Source of the DNA: Streptomyces sp. Ru62
GTDB lineage: Bacteria > Actinomycetota > Actinomycetes > Streptomycetales > Streptomycetaceae
NCBI RefSeq assembly: GCF_002920615.1
Contig: NZ_PQSU01000017.1
Location: 1-64,000, forward strand
Length of the DNA: 64,000 nt
Direction: 5' to 3'
Shown here: positions 50,948 through 61,534 of the stretch, piece by piece
Layout: the number at the start of each line of letters is the position of its first letter
Position numbering within the stretch: position 1 is the first letter of the stretch
Notes under the pieces: model-generated
What the model was told of the DNA's origin: nothing
Database searches by the model: none
Seen by the model: the letters and a program-made list of their open reading frames with translations, nothing else
Made by a program: the position numbers and the translations under genes

Positions 50948-53088
50948 GCGCGGAGCCGGACGAGCCGGAGGACAGACTGCGCCGGCTGACGACGATCTGG
51001 AGCCGGGCGCTCTTCCCGGTAACCTCCACGTCACTGACCCGCGCCGAGTTCGAGGAACAACTCCTGCCGCTCGCCCGCCGGTTGAGCGAACTGCTGCGGG
51101 CCCGCAGCTTCGACGCGGACGCGGCGAAGGCCGTCGGGGCCGCCCTGGTCGGGGCGCACTGCACCGACCCCGAGGCACTGGCCCGCACCCTCGACTGCGT
51201 CGACGCCTACCTGGTCCTGTACTGCGGCGAGGGCGGCCCCCAGGACGAACTGCGCATCCGCTCCTCCCGGTTGCAGCACGCCATGGCCGCCGGCTACGCC
51301 CAGGCGCTGCGCGAGCGCACCCTCGCCGAGCAGGAGGCCATCGCCCAGGCCGCGTTGCGGGCCCAGGGCGTGGTGGCCCAGGCGCTGCACGCGAGCGAGG
51401 CCCGCTTCCGCGCGGTCTTCGAGGGCGCCGCGATAGGAATCGGCATCGCCGACCTCGACGGCAACGTCCTCCAGGTCAACGAGGCGCTGCTGCGCATGTT
51501 CGGCCTCTCCGAGCAGACCCTGCGCGGCCGGCGCGTCCAGGACTGGGTCCACCCCGAGGACGCCCCGCAGACCTGGCGGCTGTACGACGAACTCGTGCGC
51601 GGCGAGCGCGAGCACTACCACGTCGAGAAGGCCTTCAACCGCCCCGACGGGACGGTCCTGTGGACCAACCTGACCGTGTCCCTGCTGCGCGACGCCGACG
51701 GCGACCCGCAGTACCAGCTCGCTCTCATGGAGGACACCACCGAGCGCCGGCTGCTCAACCTCCGGCTGCGCTACGAGGCCACGCACGACGCCCTCACCGG
51801 CCTGCCCAACCGCTCCCTGTTCTTCGAACGGCTGGAGAAGGCCCTCAGCGCGGGCGAGGGCCAGCGCTTCGGGCTGTGCTACCTGGACCTGGACGGCTTC
51901 AAGACCATCAACGACAGCCTCGGCCACGCGGCCGGCGACCGGCTGCTGGTGGAGGTCGCCGACCGGCTCCAGTCCTGCGCGACCGCGCCCGGCGAGATGG
52001 TCGCCCGGCTCGGCGGCGACGAGTTCGTGGCCCTGACCACCGGCCCCGGCACCGAACGGAAGGTGGACGAACTCGCCGAGCGCATCATGAACGCGCTGGT
52101 CACCCCGATCAGCATCGACGGCCGCGATCTCATGGTGCGCGGCAGCCTCGGCATCGTGGAGGGCCCGGCCGGGGAGCGCACCGCGGCCGAGGTCCTGCGC
52201 AGCGCCGACATCACCATGTACCGGGCCAAGTCGGCGGGCGGCAACCGCTCCGAACTCGCCGACCCCGAGGCCGACGCCCGCGCCATCACCCGGCACGGTC
52301 TGACCACGGCCCTGCCGACCGCGCTGGAGCGCGGCGAGTTCTTCATCGAGTACCAGCCCCTGGTCCACCTCGGCGACGGCAGCGTGCGCGGCGCCGAGGC
52401 CCTGGTGCGCTGGCTGCACCCGCAGCACGGCGTCCTCGGCCCCGACCGTTTCATCCCGCTCGCCGAGCACACGGGCCTGATCGTCCCGCTCGGCCGCTGG
52501 GTCCTGGAGGAGTCGATCCGCCAGGCCCGCGCCTGGCGGGAACTGCACGGCGAGCAGAAGGCGGCCGGTCCGCTGCGGATCAACGTCAACCTGTCCCCGT
52601 GCCAGCTCAGCCATCCCGGCCTGGTGCAGGACACGGTCGACATCCTCGAACGGTCGGGCGTCACCCCGGACGCGCTGTGCCTGGAGGTCACCGAGTCCGC
52701 GCTCATCGGCGCCGACGACGACCTGCTCAAGCCCCTGCGCCGGCTCGCGGAGATGGGCGTCGACATCGCCCTGGACGACTTCGGCACCGGCTACTCCAAC
52801 CTCGCCAACCTGCGCCGCCTGCCGGTGAGCATCCTCAAGCTGGACCGCTCCTTCACCCAGGGCATGCAGCAGTTCCCCGCCGACCCCGTCGACCTGAAGA
52901 TCGTGGAGGGCATCGTCTCGCTCGCCCACAGCCTCGATCTGGCGGTCACGGTCGAGGGCGTGGAGACCGGCGCCCAGGCCGAGCAGTTGCGGATACTGGG
53001 CTGCGACACGGCCCAGGGCTGGTACTACGCCCGCCCGGGTCCGCCGGAGAGACTCCACGACCTGGCCCTGGTGGACGCGACGGGCTGA
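50944..53088 (+). CDS. rmdA: RmdA-like c-di-GMP enzyme (PAS-GGDEF-EAL)
   Basis: A 714-residue signalling protein. A helical N-terminal region is followed by PAS/PAC (about 150-268), a GGDEF domain with intact GGDEF at 357-361 and no RxxD inhibitory site just upstream, and an EAL domain with EAL at 485-487, DDFGTGYSNL and EGVETGAQ. In S. coelicolor the protein in this neighbourhood (SCO0928) is RmdA, a c-di-GMP phosphodiesterase affecting development; the orthology is from memory of gene order. The GTG start overlaps the methyltransferase stop. Its 3' end overlaps the convergent LysR gene by 64 bp. Confidence 0.88.
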   Translation: MSAEPDEPEDRLRRLTTIWSRALFPVTSTSLTRAEFEEQLLPLARRLSELLRARSFDADAAKAVGAALVGAHCTDPEALARTLDCVDAYLVLYCGEGGPQDELRIRSSRLQHAMAAGYAQALRERTLAEQEAIAQAALRAQGVVAQALHASEARFRAVFEGAAIGIGIADLDGNVLQVNEALLRMFGLSEQTLRGRRVQDWVHPEDAPQTWRLYDELVRGEREHYHVEKAFNRPDGTVLWTNLTVSLLRDADGDPQYQLALMEDTTERRLLNLRLRYEATHDALTGLPNRSLFFERLEKALSAGEGQRFGLCYLDLDGFKTINDSLGHAAGDRLLVEVADRLQSCATAPGEMVARLGGDEFVALTTGPGTERKVDELAERIMNALVTPISIDGRDLMVRGSLGIVEGPAGERTAAEVLRSADITMYRAKSAGGNRSELADPEADARAITRHGLTTALPTALERGEFFIEYQPLVHLGDGSVRGAEALVRWLHPQHGVLGPDRFIPLAEHTGLIVPLGRWVLEESIRQARAWRELHGEQKAAGPLRINVNLSPCQLSHPGLVQDTVDILERSGVTPDALCLEVTESALIGADDDLLKPLRRLAEMGVDIALDDFGTGYSNLANLRRLPVSILKLDRSFTQGMQQFPADPVDLKIVEGIVSLAHSLDLAVTVEGVETGAQAEQLRILGCDTAQGWYYARPGPPERLHDLALVDATG

Positions 53089-53945
53089 CCGGCCGGAGGC
53101 GTGCCGTCGTCCCCCTCCCGGGCCGCCGCGGCGACGGCGGCGGCCGCCCGGACGAGTGCCGCGGTGGCCGTGGAACGGGACTGCTGCGGCCAGGCGACCG
53201 CCAGCAGCGAGGGCGGCGCGTCCGGGACGGGCCGGTAGACGACCCCCGGGCGCGGATAGCGTTCGGCGACGGACGCCGGCAGCAGGGCGACCAGCTCGCC
53301 GAGGGCGACACGGGTGAGCAACTGGGCCAGATCGCGGCCCTCGTTCCGCATGCCCTCCAGGAACCGGTGCACATCCCCGGGGCGCAGCCCCAGGTCGGCG
53401 AGGAGGACGTGGTCGCGGGCGGCGAGCGGGTGAGCCGCGCCGAGCACCGCGACCCGCGGCTCGGCGATCAGGGTCTCGCTGTCCAGGCCGGTCCGGTCGA
53501 AGGGCTCGTGGATCAGCGCGGCGTCGGCCTCGCCGCGCCGCAGCAGCCGCGGCTGTTCCAGCCAGCCGCACAGCCGGACGGTCACCGGTACGGCGGCGGG
53601 GTCGGTGGCGTAGTGCTCCAGGACCGGCTCCAGCAGTCCCGCGTCGCCGTCGGCCTTGACCGCCAGGACCAGCTTCCGGTCCGGGTCCGCCGCGCGCCGG
53701 GCCCGCCGCCCGGCGGCCTCCAGGGCGTCCAGCGCGAACCGCGCCTCCGGGAGGAGCTCTTCGCCCGCGCGGGTCAGGGTCACGCTGTGGGTGGTCCGTT
53801 CGAAGAGGGTGACCCCGAGCTCCGCCTCCAGGTGGCGGATCGCCCGGGACAGCGGCGGGGCGGAGATGCCCAGCCGGTCGGCCGCGCGGGCGAAGTTGAG
53901 TTCCTCGGCGACGGCGACGAAGTAGCGCAGCGGGCGGGACTCCAC
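53025..53945 (-). CDS. LysR-family transcriptional regulator
   Basis: A 306-residue LTTR. Its N-terminal winged helix reads LRYFVAVAEELNFARAADRLG then SAPPLSRAIRHLEAELGVTLFER, and its effector domain begins near residue 90. The C-terminal ~30 residues (after VAAAAREGDDG) are low complexity and overlap the end of rmdA in antisense. It is divergent from the NmrA-like gene, so that gene is its probable target; a palindromic T-N11-A type site lies between them. Confidence 0.92.
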   Translation of the reverse strand: MESRPLRYFVAVAEELNFARAADRLGISAPPLSRAIRHLEAELGVTLFERTTHSVTLTRAGEELLPEARFALDALEAAGRRARRAADPDRKLVLAVKADGDAGLLEPVLEHYATDPAAVPVTVRLCGWLEQPRLLRRGEADAALIHEPFDRTGLDSETLIAEPRVAVLGAAHPLAARDHVLLADLGLRPGDVHRFLEGMRNEGRDLAQLLTRVALGELVALLPASVAERYPRPGVVYRPVPDAPPSLLAVAWPQQSRSTATAALVRAAAAVAAAAREGDDGTPPAGQPVASTRARSWSLSGGPGRA

Positions 53946-53973
53946 GGCTTCGCCCTCCCTTCGGCGGTGCCTT

Positions 53974-54014
53974 GGGCTCGGTATCGCTGAGCCCGGTATT
54001 GCCCTGAGGGTAAC
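53974..54014. promoter_or_regulatory. candidate LysR-binding region between LysR and NmrA-like genes
   Basis: GGGCTC (53974-53979) / GAGCCC (53989-53994) forms an inverted repeat. Directly after it, TATTGCCCTGAGGGTAAC (53997-54014) is an imperfect palindrome fitting T-N11-A. CGGTAT is repeated at both sites. Confidence 0.45.
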
Positions 54015-54100
54015 AACCCGGAGCCAAGCGGTCCTTCAGTTGCCGGGCGGCGGACGGCAGTCTCGATCACGCCCCCTCCCGTCTCTTCCAGGAGCTTCCC

Positions 54101-55006
54101 GTGATCCTTGTCACCACCCCGACCGGCCAGATCGGCAGCCAGGTCCTCGACTCCCTCCTTGACGCCGGGGACGCGGCGGGAGAGGTCCGCGTGATCGTGC
54201 GCGACCCCGCGCGCCTGTCCCCGCGCGTGCGCGCCCGCGTCGAGGCCGTCACCGGCTCGCACGCCGACCCCGGCGTCACCGCCAAGGCGTGCGCGGGCGT
54301 CGACCGGGTGTTCTGGCTGGTGCCGCCGACGCCCACCGCGGACAGCGTCGACGGCCACTTCCGCGCCTTCACCCGGCCCCTGGTCGACGTGATCCGCAGC
54401 GAGGGCGTCGAGCGGGTCGTCGCCGTCTCCACCCTGGGCCGCGGTGTCGCCCGCGACGCCGGGCAGATCTCGGCCTCGCTGGCCATGGACGACGAGATCC
54501 GGGCCACCGGGGTCCACCACCGGGCGCTGTGCCCGCCGTACCTGATGGAGAACCTGCTCCACCAGGCCACGGCGATCCGGGACAACGGGGTGATCGCCAT
54601 GGCGGCGTACGGCGACCGGGTGCTGCGCACCTGCACCACCCGTGACATCGGCGCGACAGCGGCACGGCTGCTGCTCGACGGTTCCTGGACCGGTCAGGCC
54701 GACGTCCCCATGGTCGGTCCCGACGCGCTGACGCCCGAGGCCATGGCACGCGTCGTCTCCGAGGTGCTGGACCGGCCGGTCCGCTTCCGGCGGCTCAGCG
54801 GGGCGGAGTACCAGGCATCGGTGCTGCGGCACGGCGCGAGCGGGAACTGGGCCCGGGCCCTGGCCGACCTCGCGGCCGCGACCGCCGAGCAGGGCTTCTA
54901 CGGCAGCGCGGCGCCCAGCACACCACAGACCGCGCCCACGTCCTTCCGCCGCTGGTGCGAGGAGGTGCTCAAGCCGGCCGTACTGACGCCACCGTCGGCA
55001 TCGTGA
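54101..55006 (+). CDS. NmrA-like/atypical SDR NAD(P)-binding protein
   Basis: A 301-residue extended Rossmann protein: ILVTTPTGQIGSQVLDSLL (TGxxG nucleotide motif), RVIVRDPARLSPRVRARVE and VERVVAVSTLGRG. There is no YxxxK dyad, as in NmrA/NAD(P)H-sensing or quinone-reductase-like members. The GTG start has AGGAG six bases upstream. It is divergent from a LysR gene, suggesting LysR-controlled stress or aromatic-compound response (inference). It converges with the next LysR gene. Confidence 0.88.
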   Translation: MILVTTPTGQIGSQVLDSLLDAGDAAGEVRVIVRDPARLSPRVRARVEAVTGSHADPGVTAKACAGVDRVFWLVPPTPTADSVDGHFRAFTRPLVDVIRSEGVERVVAVSTLGRGVARDAGQISASLAMDDEIRATGVHHRALCPPYLMENLLHQATAIRDNGVIAMAAYGDRVLRTCTTRDIGATAARLLLDGSWTGQADVPMVGPDALTPEAMARVVSEVLDRPVRFRRLSGAEYQASVLRHGASGNWARALADLAAATAEQGFYGSAAPSTPQTAPTSFRRWCEEVLKPAVLTPPSAS

Positions 55007-55072
55007 GTCACCGGCAGCGCCGCACGGCCCACCGGTGGCGCCCCGCCGGCCATCCGAGGCCACCGGCACCGC

Positions 55073-55956
55073 CTACCGCTCCAGCAGCATCCGTTGCAGC
55101 TCCCGGGCAGCCCGCGGCGGAGCCACATCGCTGCGGTGGGCGAGGGCGATGGTGCGGTGCAGGCCGGGGCGGGCCAGCGGGGTGACCCGCAGTCCCCGGC
55201 CGCCCGGGTGGCCACCATCCGGGGCACGACGGCGAGGCCGAGGCCCGCCCGGACGAACCCCAGCACCGCGTCCATCTCGCCGCCCTCCACCGCGAAGTCG
55301 GGTTCGAACCCGGCGGAGCGGCACGCGGCGACGGTCAGTTCCCGCAGGTCGTACCCGTGCCGGAACATCACCAGCCGTTCCCCCTCCAGGTCGGCGATCT
55401 CCACGGCCCGCCCGCCCCGGCCGGGTTCCGGCGCCTCCGGCGAGGACACCACCACCAGGTCCTCGCGCAGCAGCTCCACGGTCGTCAGCGCGGGCGCGGG
55501 CGTCGGCAGCGGCAGCACGACGAGCGCGAGGTCGAGCGCGCCGCGCGCCAGCCCCCGCACCAGGTCGTGCGAGCCGCCCTCCTCGATCAGGAGCTGGATA
55601 CCGGGATACCGGTCGTGGAAGGCCCGCAGCACGTCCGGCAGCAGGCCCGTGCACAGGCTCGGTGTCGCACCCAGCCGTACCCGCCCCCGCCGCAGCTGCA
55701 CCAGTTCCTGCACCTCGTGCCGGGCGGTGTCGGCGTCGGCCAGGATGCGCCGGGCCAGCGGCAGCAGCGCCTCGCCGGCGTCGGTCAGCGTGATGTTGCC
55801 CCGGGCACGCAGGAAGAGGTCCGCGCCCAGTTCCCGCTCCAGCGCCTTGATCTGCTGGGACAGGGAGGGCTGGGCGACGTGGACCAGCTCGGCGGCCCGG
55901 GTGAAGTGCCGGGTCTCGGCGACGGCCACGAAGTACTGGAGCTGCTGGAACTGCAC
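55073..55956 (-). CDS. LysR-family regulator of the sdh operon, with a one-base frameshift
   Basis: From GTG 55956 the frame encodes a normal LTTR: helix-turn-helix QLQYFVAVAETRHFTRAAEL then PSLSQQIKALERELGADLF, and the effector domain up to LGLAVVPRMVATRAAG. It then runs into unrelated sequence (DCGSPRWPAP). The expected end, GLRVTPLARPGLHRTIALAH to ELQRMLLER and a stop at 55073, is in the next frame. One missing base in the C run at 55194-55197 (G run on the coding strand) explains this; adding it gives a 294-residue protein of normal length. It is divergent from sdhCAB. Sequencing error and true mutation are both possible. Confidence 0.82.
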
Positions 55957-56001
55957 AAACCCAGAATAGTCCCAGCCTATGGAAACGAGCTGCACCATGT
56001 C

Positions 56002-56032
56002 TTGGACCGATCGGGTCCTTCGGCCCTAGCGT
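56002..56032 (+). promoter_or_regulatory. candidate sdh promoter giving a near-leaderless transcript
   Basis: TTGGAC (56002-56007) and TAGCGT (56027-56032), 19 bp apart, end only eight bases before the sdhC ATG (56041). There is no Shine-Dalgarno sequence there, so transcription may begin at or next to the start codon. Confidence 0.35.
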
Positions 56033-56040
56033 GCTGTTCC

Positions 56041-56748
56041 ATGGCTCTGGCAACGCGGACGGACCGACGGCCGTCCATGGCGCGCACGATGTGGGACTCC
56101 TCCGTCGGCAAGAAGACGGTGATGGCCGTCAGCGGCGTGATCATGCTGCTGTACCTGGTCGCGCACATGATCGGCAATCTGAAGATCTACTTCGGCGCGG
56201 GCGAGTTCAACCACTACGCGCACTGGCTGCGCACCGTCGGCGAGCCCTTCATGCACTACGAGTGGACGCTCTGGCTCATCCGGATCGTCCTCGTGGTCGC
56301 CGTGGTGGCCCACGCCACGTCCGCCTACCAGCTCAGCCGACGCGACATCAAGGCACGGCCCGGCAAGTACGTGCACAAGAAGCCACGGGCCAGTTACGCG
56401 ACCCGCACCATGCGCTGGGGCGGCGTCATCCTCGGCCTGTTCATCGTCTGGCACCTCCTCGACCTGACCACCGGCACCGTGCACTCCGGCGGCTTCCAGG
56501 AGGGCCATCCGTACCAGAACGTGGTGGACACCTTCTCCACCTGGTACGGCAACGTCATCTACATCGTCGCGATGCTCGCGCTCGGCCTGCACATCCGGCA
56601 CGGCTTCTGGAGCGCCGCCCAGACCCTCGGCGTCGGCAGCCGCAGCCGCGACCGCGCCCTGAAAACCCTCGCGAACGTCCTCGCGCTGCTGCTCACGGCG
56701 GGCTTCATCGCCGTACCCGTGGGCGTCATGACCGGAGTGGTGAGCTGA
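56041..56748 (+). CDS. sdhC: succinate dehydrogenase/fumarate reductase cytochrome b558 subunit
   Basis: A 235-residue membrane anchor of the Bacillus-type b558 family: five hydrophobic helices (VMAVSGVIMLLYLVAHMIGN; WLIRIVLVVAVVAHATSAY; GGVILGLFIVWHLLDL; VIYIVAMLALGLHI; TLANVLALLLTAGFI) with helix His residues suited to haem ligation. One large anchor rather than separate C and D subunits defines this quinone-coupled complex. It is the first gene of sdhCAB; sdhA starts two bases after its stop. No ribosome site is visible. Confidence 0.92.
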   Translation: MALATRTDRRPSMARTMWDSSVGKKTVMAVSGVIMLLYLVAHMIGNLKIYFGAGEFNHYAHWLRTVGEPFMHYEWTLWLIRIVLVVAVVAHATSAYQLSRRDIKARPGKYVHKKPRASYATRTMRWGGVILGLFIVWHLLDLTTGTVHSGGFQEGHPYQNVVDTFSTWYGNVIYIVAMLALGLHIRHGFWSAAQTLGVGSRSRDRALKTLANVLALLLTAGFIAVPVGVMTGVVS

Positions 56749-56749
56749 C

Positions 56750-58695
<1,946 letters not shown>

Positions 58696-58699
<4 letters not shown>

Positions 58700-59445
58700 A
58701 GCTCACCCTGCGCGTCTGGCGGCAGAAGAACGCCGACGCCGAAGGAGCGATGTCCACCTACGAGGTGGACGACATCTCGCCCGACATGTCCTTCCTGGAG
58801 ATGCTGGACGTCCTCAACGAACAGCTCATCCTCTCCGGGGAGGAGCCGGTCGCCTTCGACCACGACTGCCGTGAGGGCATCTGCGGCGCGTGCAGCCTGG
58901 TCATCAACGGCGACGCGCACGGGCCGGAGCGGACCACCACCTGCCAGCTGCACATGCGGTCCTTCCAGGACGGCGACACGATCGACATCGAGCCGTGGCG
59001 GGCGTCCGCCTTCCCGGTGATCAAGGACCTGGTCGTGGACCGGTCGGCGTTCGACCGGATCATCCAGGCCGGCGGCTACATCACCGCGCCGACCGGATCC
59101 GCGCCCGAGGCCCACGCCACGCCGGTGCCGAAGGCCGACGCCGACTTCGCGTTCGAGCACGCCGAGTGCATCGGGTGCGGGGCGTGCGTCGCCGCGTGTC
59201 CCAACGGGGCGGCGATGCTGTTCACCTCCGCCAAGGTCAACCATCTGAACGTACTGCCCCAGGGTGCGCCCGAGCGCGAGACGCGGGTGCTGGACATGGT
59301 GGCGCAGATGGACGCGGAGGGGTTCGGCGGGTGCACGCTGACCGGTGAGTGCGCGACCGCCTGCCCCAAGGGCATTCCGCTGGTCTCGATCACCAGCATG
59401 AACAAGGAGTGGCTGCGGGCTGCCCGGAAGGCGGGCAAGAGGTAG
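58696..59445 (+). CDS. sdhB: succinate dehydrogenase/fumarate reductase iron-sulfur subunit
   Basis: A 249-residue electron-transfer subunit. The [2Fe-2S] Cys set is in DCREGICGACSLV plus the later TTTCQLH. The [4Fe-4S]/[3Fe-4S] motifs are CIGCGACVAACP and GGCTLTGECATACPKG. It overlaps sdhA by four bases and is followed by a hairpin terminator, closing the operon. Confidence 0.96.
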
Positions 59446-59471
59446 CACCCAAGAGCGTTCGCCGATCGGTG

Positions 59472-59509
59472 GACGGGCGGGGCCGGGAGTGGTGCTCCCC
59501 GGCCCCGTC
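59472..59509 (+). terminator. hairpin terminator after sdhB
   Basis: GGGGCCGGGAG (59479-59489) pairs with CTCCCCGGCCCC (59495-59506) with one bulged C; flanking GAC/GTC extends it. A short TTT follows at 59514. Confidence 0.65.
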
Positions 59510-59539
59510 TGGCTTTCCCGGCCCCGGTAGGCTCCGCGC

Positions 59540-60568
59540 ATGATCTTCGGGAACAAGGGGAGGGAGCGGTTCCTCGACGCCGTAGCCGGTTTCGAGGCCG
59601 CTGTCCGCGAACGGGACGCCGACCGGTCGCAGCAGTGCTTCCAGGACATGCACCGGTTCTTCGGTGACGCGGCGGACCAGGAACTCCTCAAGGCCGGGCC
59701 ACGGCTCGCCGGAACACTCGACGAGGTGCCACCCGGCCCACGCGCCACCGTCGCCGTGATCGTCGGCGCCTGCGTCGAGCGCGGTGCCGACGCCTCCGCA
59801 TGCGGGCCGCACGTCCTGGCCGGGCTCGCGGAGACGCTCGACGGGGTGCATGAGGCCTGCGAGCGGTGGGAGGCGACCGGCGGCGGGGAGTTCCCCGACC
59901 CGGAGGCCGGGGAGCCGCACCCGGACCTCTTCGACCGGGTGGGGGAGGACGCGGCCGTGGCCTGGCTCACCCTGCACCAGTGGGAGATGGCCTCCGTCGC
60001 CATGCTCAACCACGCCGCCGTCCGCACCGCCCTCGACGCCGACACGCGCGCCCGCCTGTTCCGGACGCTGCGCTCGGTGGAGGAGGCCTCCGGGCACGAC
60101 TTCAAGTGCCTGGCCTACGCCCTGCTCGTCCTGGACGACGAACCGCTGATCGTGCTCGACCGCCCCACCGGCACCGGTTACGCGCTGCGCATGAGCGGCA
60201 TCGGCGACAACTTCCAGCTGCACACCCTGCTCGCCGACGTGCTGATCGGCGGCGGTCACCTGCCCGGCCGCGCCCCCTCCGCCGAGGAGGCGGCCGTCTG
60301 CCGGGACCGGCCCGGACAGGTGGACACCACCGGCTCCTTCAACCTCGTCACCCCGTCCGGCGACTGGGTCTGGAACGAGGGCACCCCCTCGGACATCCCC
60401 GTCGTGGACGGCGCACGGCTGCTCGTCCTGGACCCACCGCCGTACGAGCGGAGCTGGCCCGCCGGCCGGTTCTTCCCGCACATGACGGGCGACCTCGTCC
60501 TGGAGCGGGTGCTCGGCGAGGAGGAGGCCGGGCGTCTGCTCGCCGGGTGCGTGACCAAGGACGCGTGA
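59540..60568 (+). CDS. conserved hypothetical protein
   Basis: A 342-residue soluble protein I do not recognise. The N-terminal half is helical and acidic (RERFLDAVAGFEAAVRERDA; GACVERGADASACGPHVLAGLAETLDGVH); the C-terminal half has strand-like Gly-rich segments (IVLDRPTGTGYALRMSGIGDNFQLH; TPSGDWVWNEGTPSDIPVV). There is no signal peptide, membrane helix or Cys motif. It starts 31 bp after the sdh terminator and appears monocistronic. Confidence 0.8.
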   Translation: MIFGNKGRERFLDAVAGFEAAVRERDADRSQQCFQDMHRFFGDAADQELLKAGPRLAGTLDEVPPGPRATVAVIVGACVERGADASACGPHVLAGLAETLDGVHEACERWEATGGGEFPDPEAGEPHPDLFDRVGEDAAVAWLTLHQWEMASVAMLNHAAVRTALDADTRARLFRTLRSVEEASGHDFKCLAYALLVLDDEPLIVLDRPTGTGYALRMSGIGDNFQLHTLLADVLIGGGHLPGRAPSAEEAAVCRDRPGQVDTTGSFNLVTPSGDWVWNEGTPSDIPVVDGARLLVLDPPPYERSWPAGRFFPHMTGDLVLERVLGEEEAGRLLAGCVTKDA

Positions 60569-60763
60569 CCGAGCACGGGTGATCAAGAACGTCTGACGGA
60601 GCACGGCCGACCCCGCCGACCCCGGCGTTCACCACCCCCACATCCCCTCTCCCGGCACCGGTCACGCGCACGCCAACCGGCCTCGGAAGAACAGGAGCGG
60701 CGGGCCGTACGCACCAGGCCCGCCGCCTCTGTCGCCGACCCGGCCCGTGCCCAGGAGAGAGCC

Positions 60764-61534
60764 ATGACCGGCGTTTCCACCCTCGACCGCCCCCCGCAGC
60801 CCGCGGCACCCACCCGCTACACCGTCACCCTCGCCCGCGACGAGGCCGACGTGCGTGCCGCCCAACGGCTGCGGCACGACGTCTTCGCCGGGGAGATGGG
60901 GGCCCTGCTGACCACCGCCGAGCCGGGGCACGACGTCGACGCCTTCGACGCCTACTGCGACCACCTGCTCGTGCGCGAGGAGGTGACCGGGCAGATCGTC
61001 GGCACCTACCGGCTGCTGCCGCCGGAGCGGGCCGCGGTCGCCGGCCGGCTCTACTCCGAGGGCGAGTTCGACCTGGCCGCGCTCGACGCGATCCGGCCCG
61101 GCCTGGTCGAGGTCGGCCGCTCCTGCGTCCACCCCGACCACCGCGACGGCGCCGTCATCGGTCTGATCTGGGCCGGCATCGCCCGCTACATGACCGACCG
61201 GGGCCACGAGTGGCTGGCCGGCTGCTGCTCGGTGCCCCTCGCCGACGGCGGCGCCCTCGCCACCGGCACCTGGGAGCGGGTCCGGAACAAGCACCTGGCA
61301 CCCGAGGAGTTCCGGGTCCGGCCGCTGCTGCCATGGACCCCGAGCGCCGCGGCCCCCGCCGCCCGCACCGAACTCCCCGCCCTGCTGCGCGGCTACCTCC
61401 GGCTGGGCGCCTGGGTGTGCGGCGAGCCCGCGCACGACCCCGACTTCGGGGTCGCCGACCTGTACGTCCTGCTGTCGATGCGCCGGGTCGACCCGCGCTA
61501 CCTGCGGCACTTCCTCTCCCTCGTCCCGGCCTGA
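60764..61534 (+). CDS. olsB: GNAT acyltransferase, OlsB-like (ornithine N-acyltransferase)
   Basis: A 256-residue protein of the hemolysin/OlsB acyltransferase family, which attaches a 3-hydroxy fatty acid from acyl-ACP to the alpha-amino group of ornithine, giving lyso-ornithine lipid. Seen: AAQRLRHDVFAGEMG, VGTYRLLPPE, VEVGRSCVHPDHRDGAVIG (acyl-CoA/ACP binding) and a C-terminal LLRGYLRLGAWVCGEPAHD then FGVADLYVLL. ATG 60764 follows AGGAGAG. It overlaps the start of a PlsC-like gene by one base, the classic OlsB-OlsA pairing. Confidence 0.82.
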   Translation: MTGVSTLDRPPQPAAPTRYTVTLARDEADVRAAQRLRHDVFAGEMGALLTTAEPGHDVDAFDAYCDHLLVREEVTGQIVGTYRLLPPERAAVAGRLYSEGEFDLAALDAIRPGLVEVGRSCVHPDHRDGAVIGLIWAGIARYMTDRGHEWLAGCCSVPLADGGALATGTWERVRNKHLAPEEFRVRPLLPWTPSAAAPAARTELPALLRGYLRLGAWVCGEPAHDPDFGVADLYVLLSMRRVDPRYLRHFLSLVPA

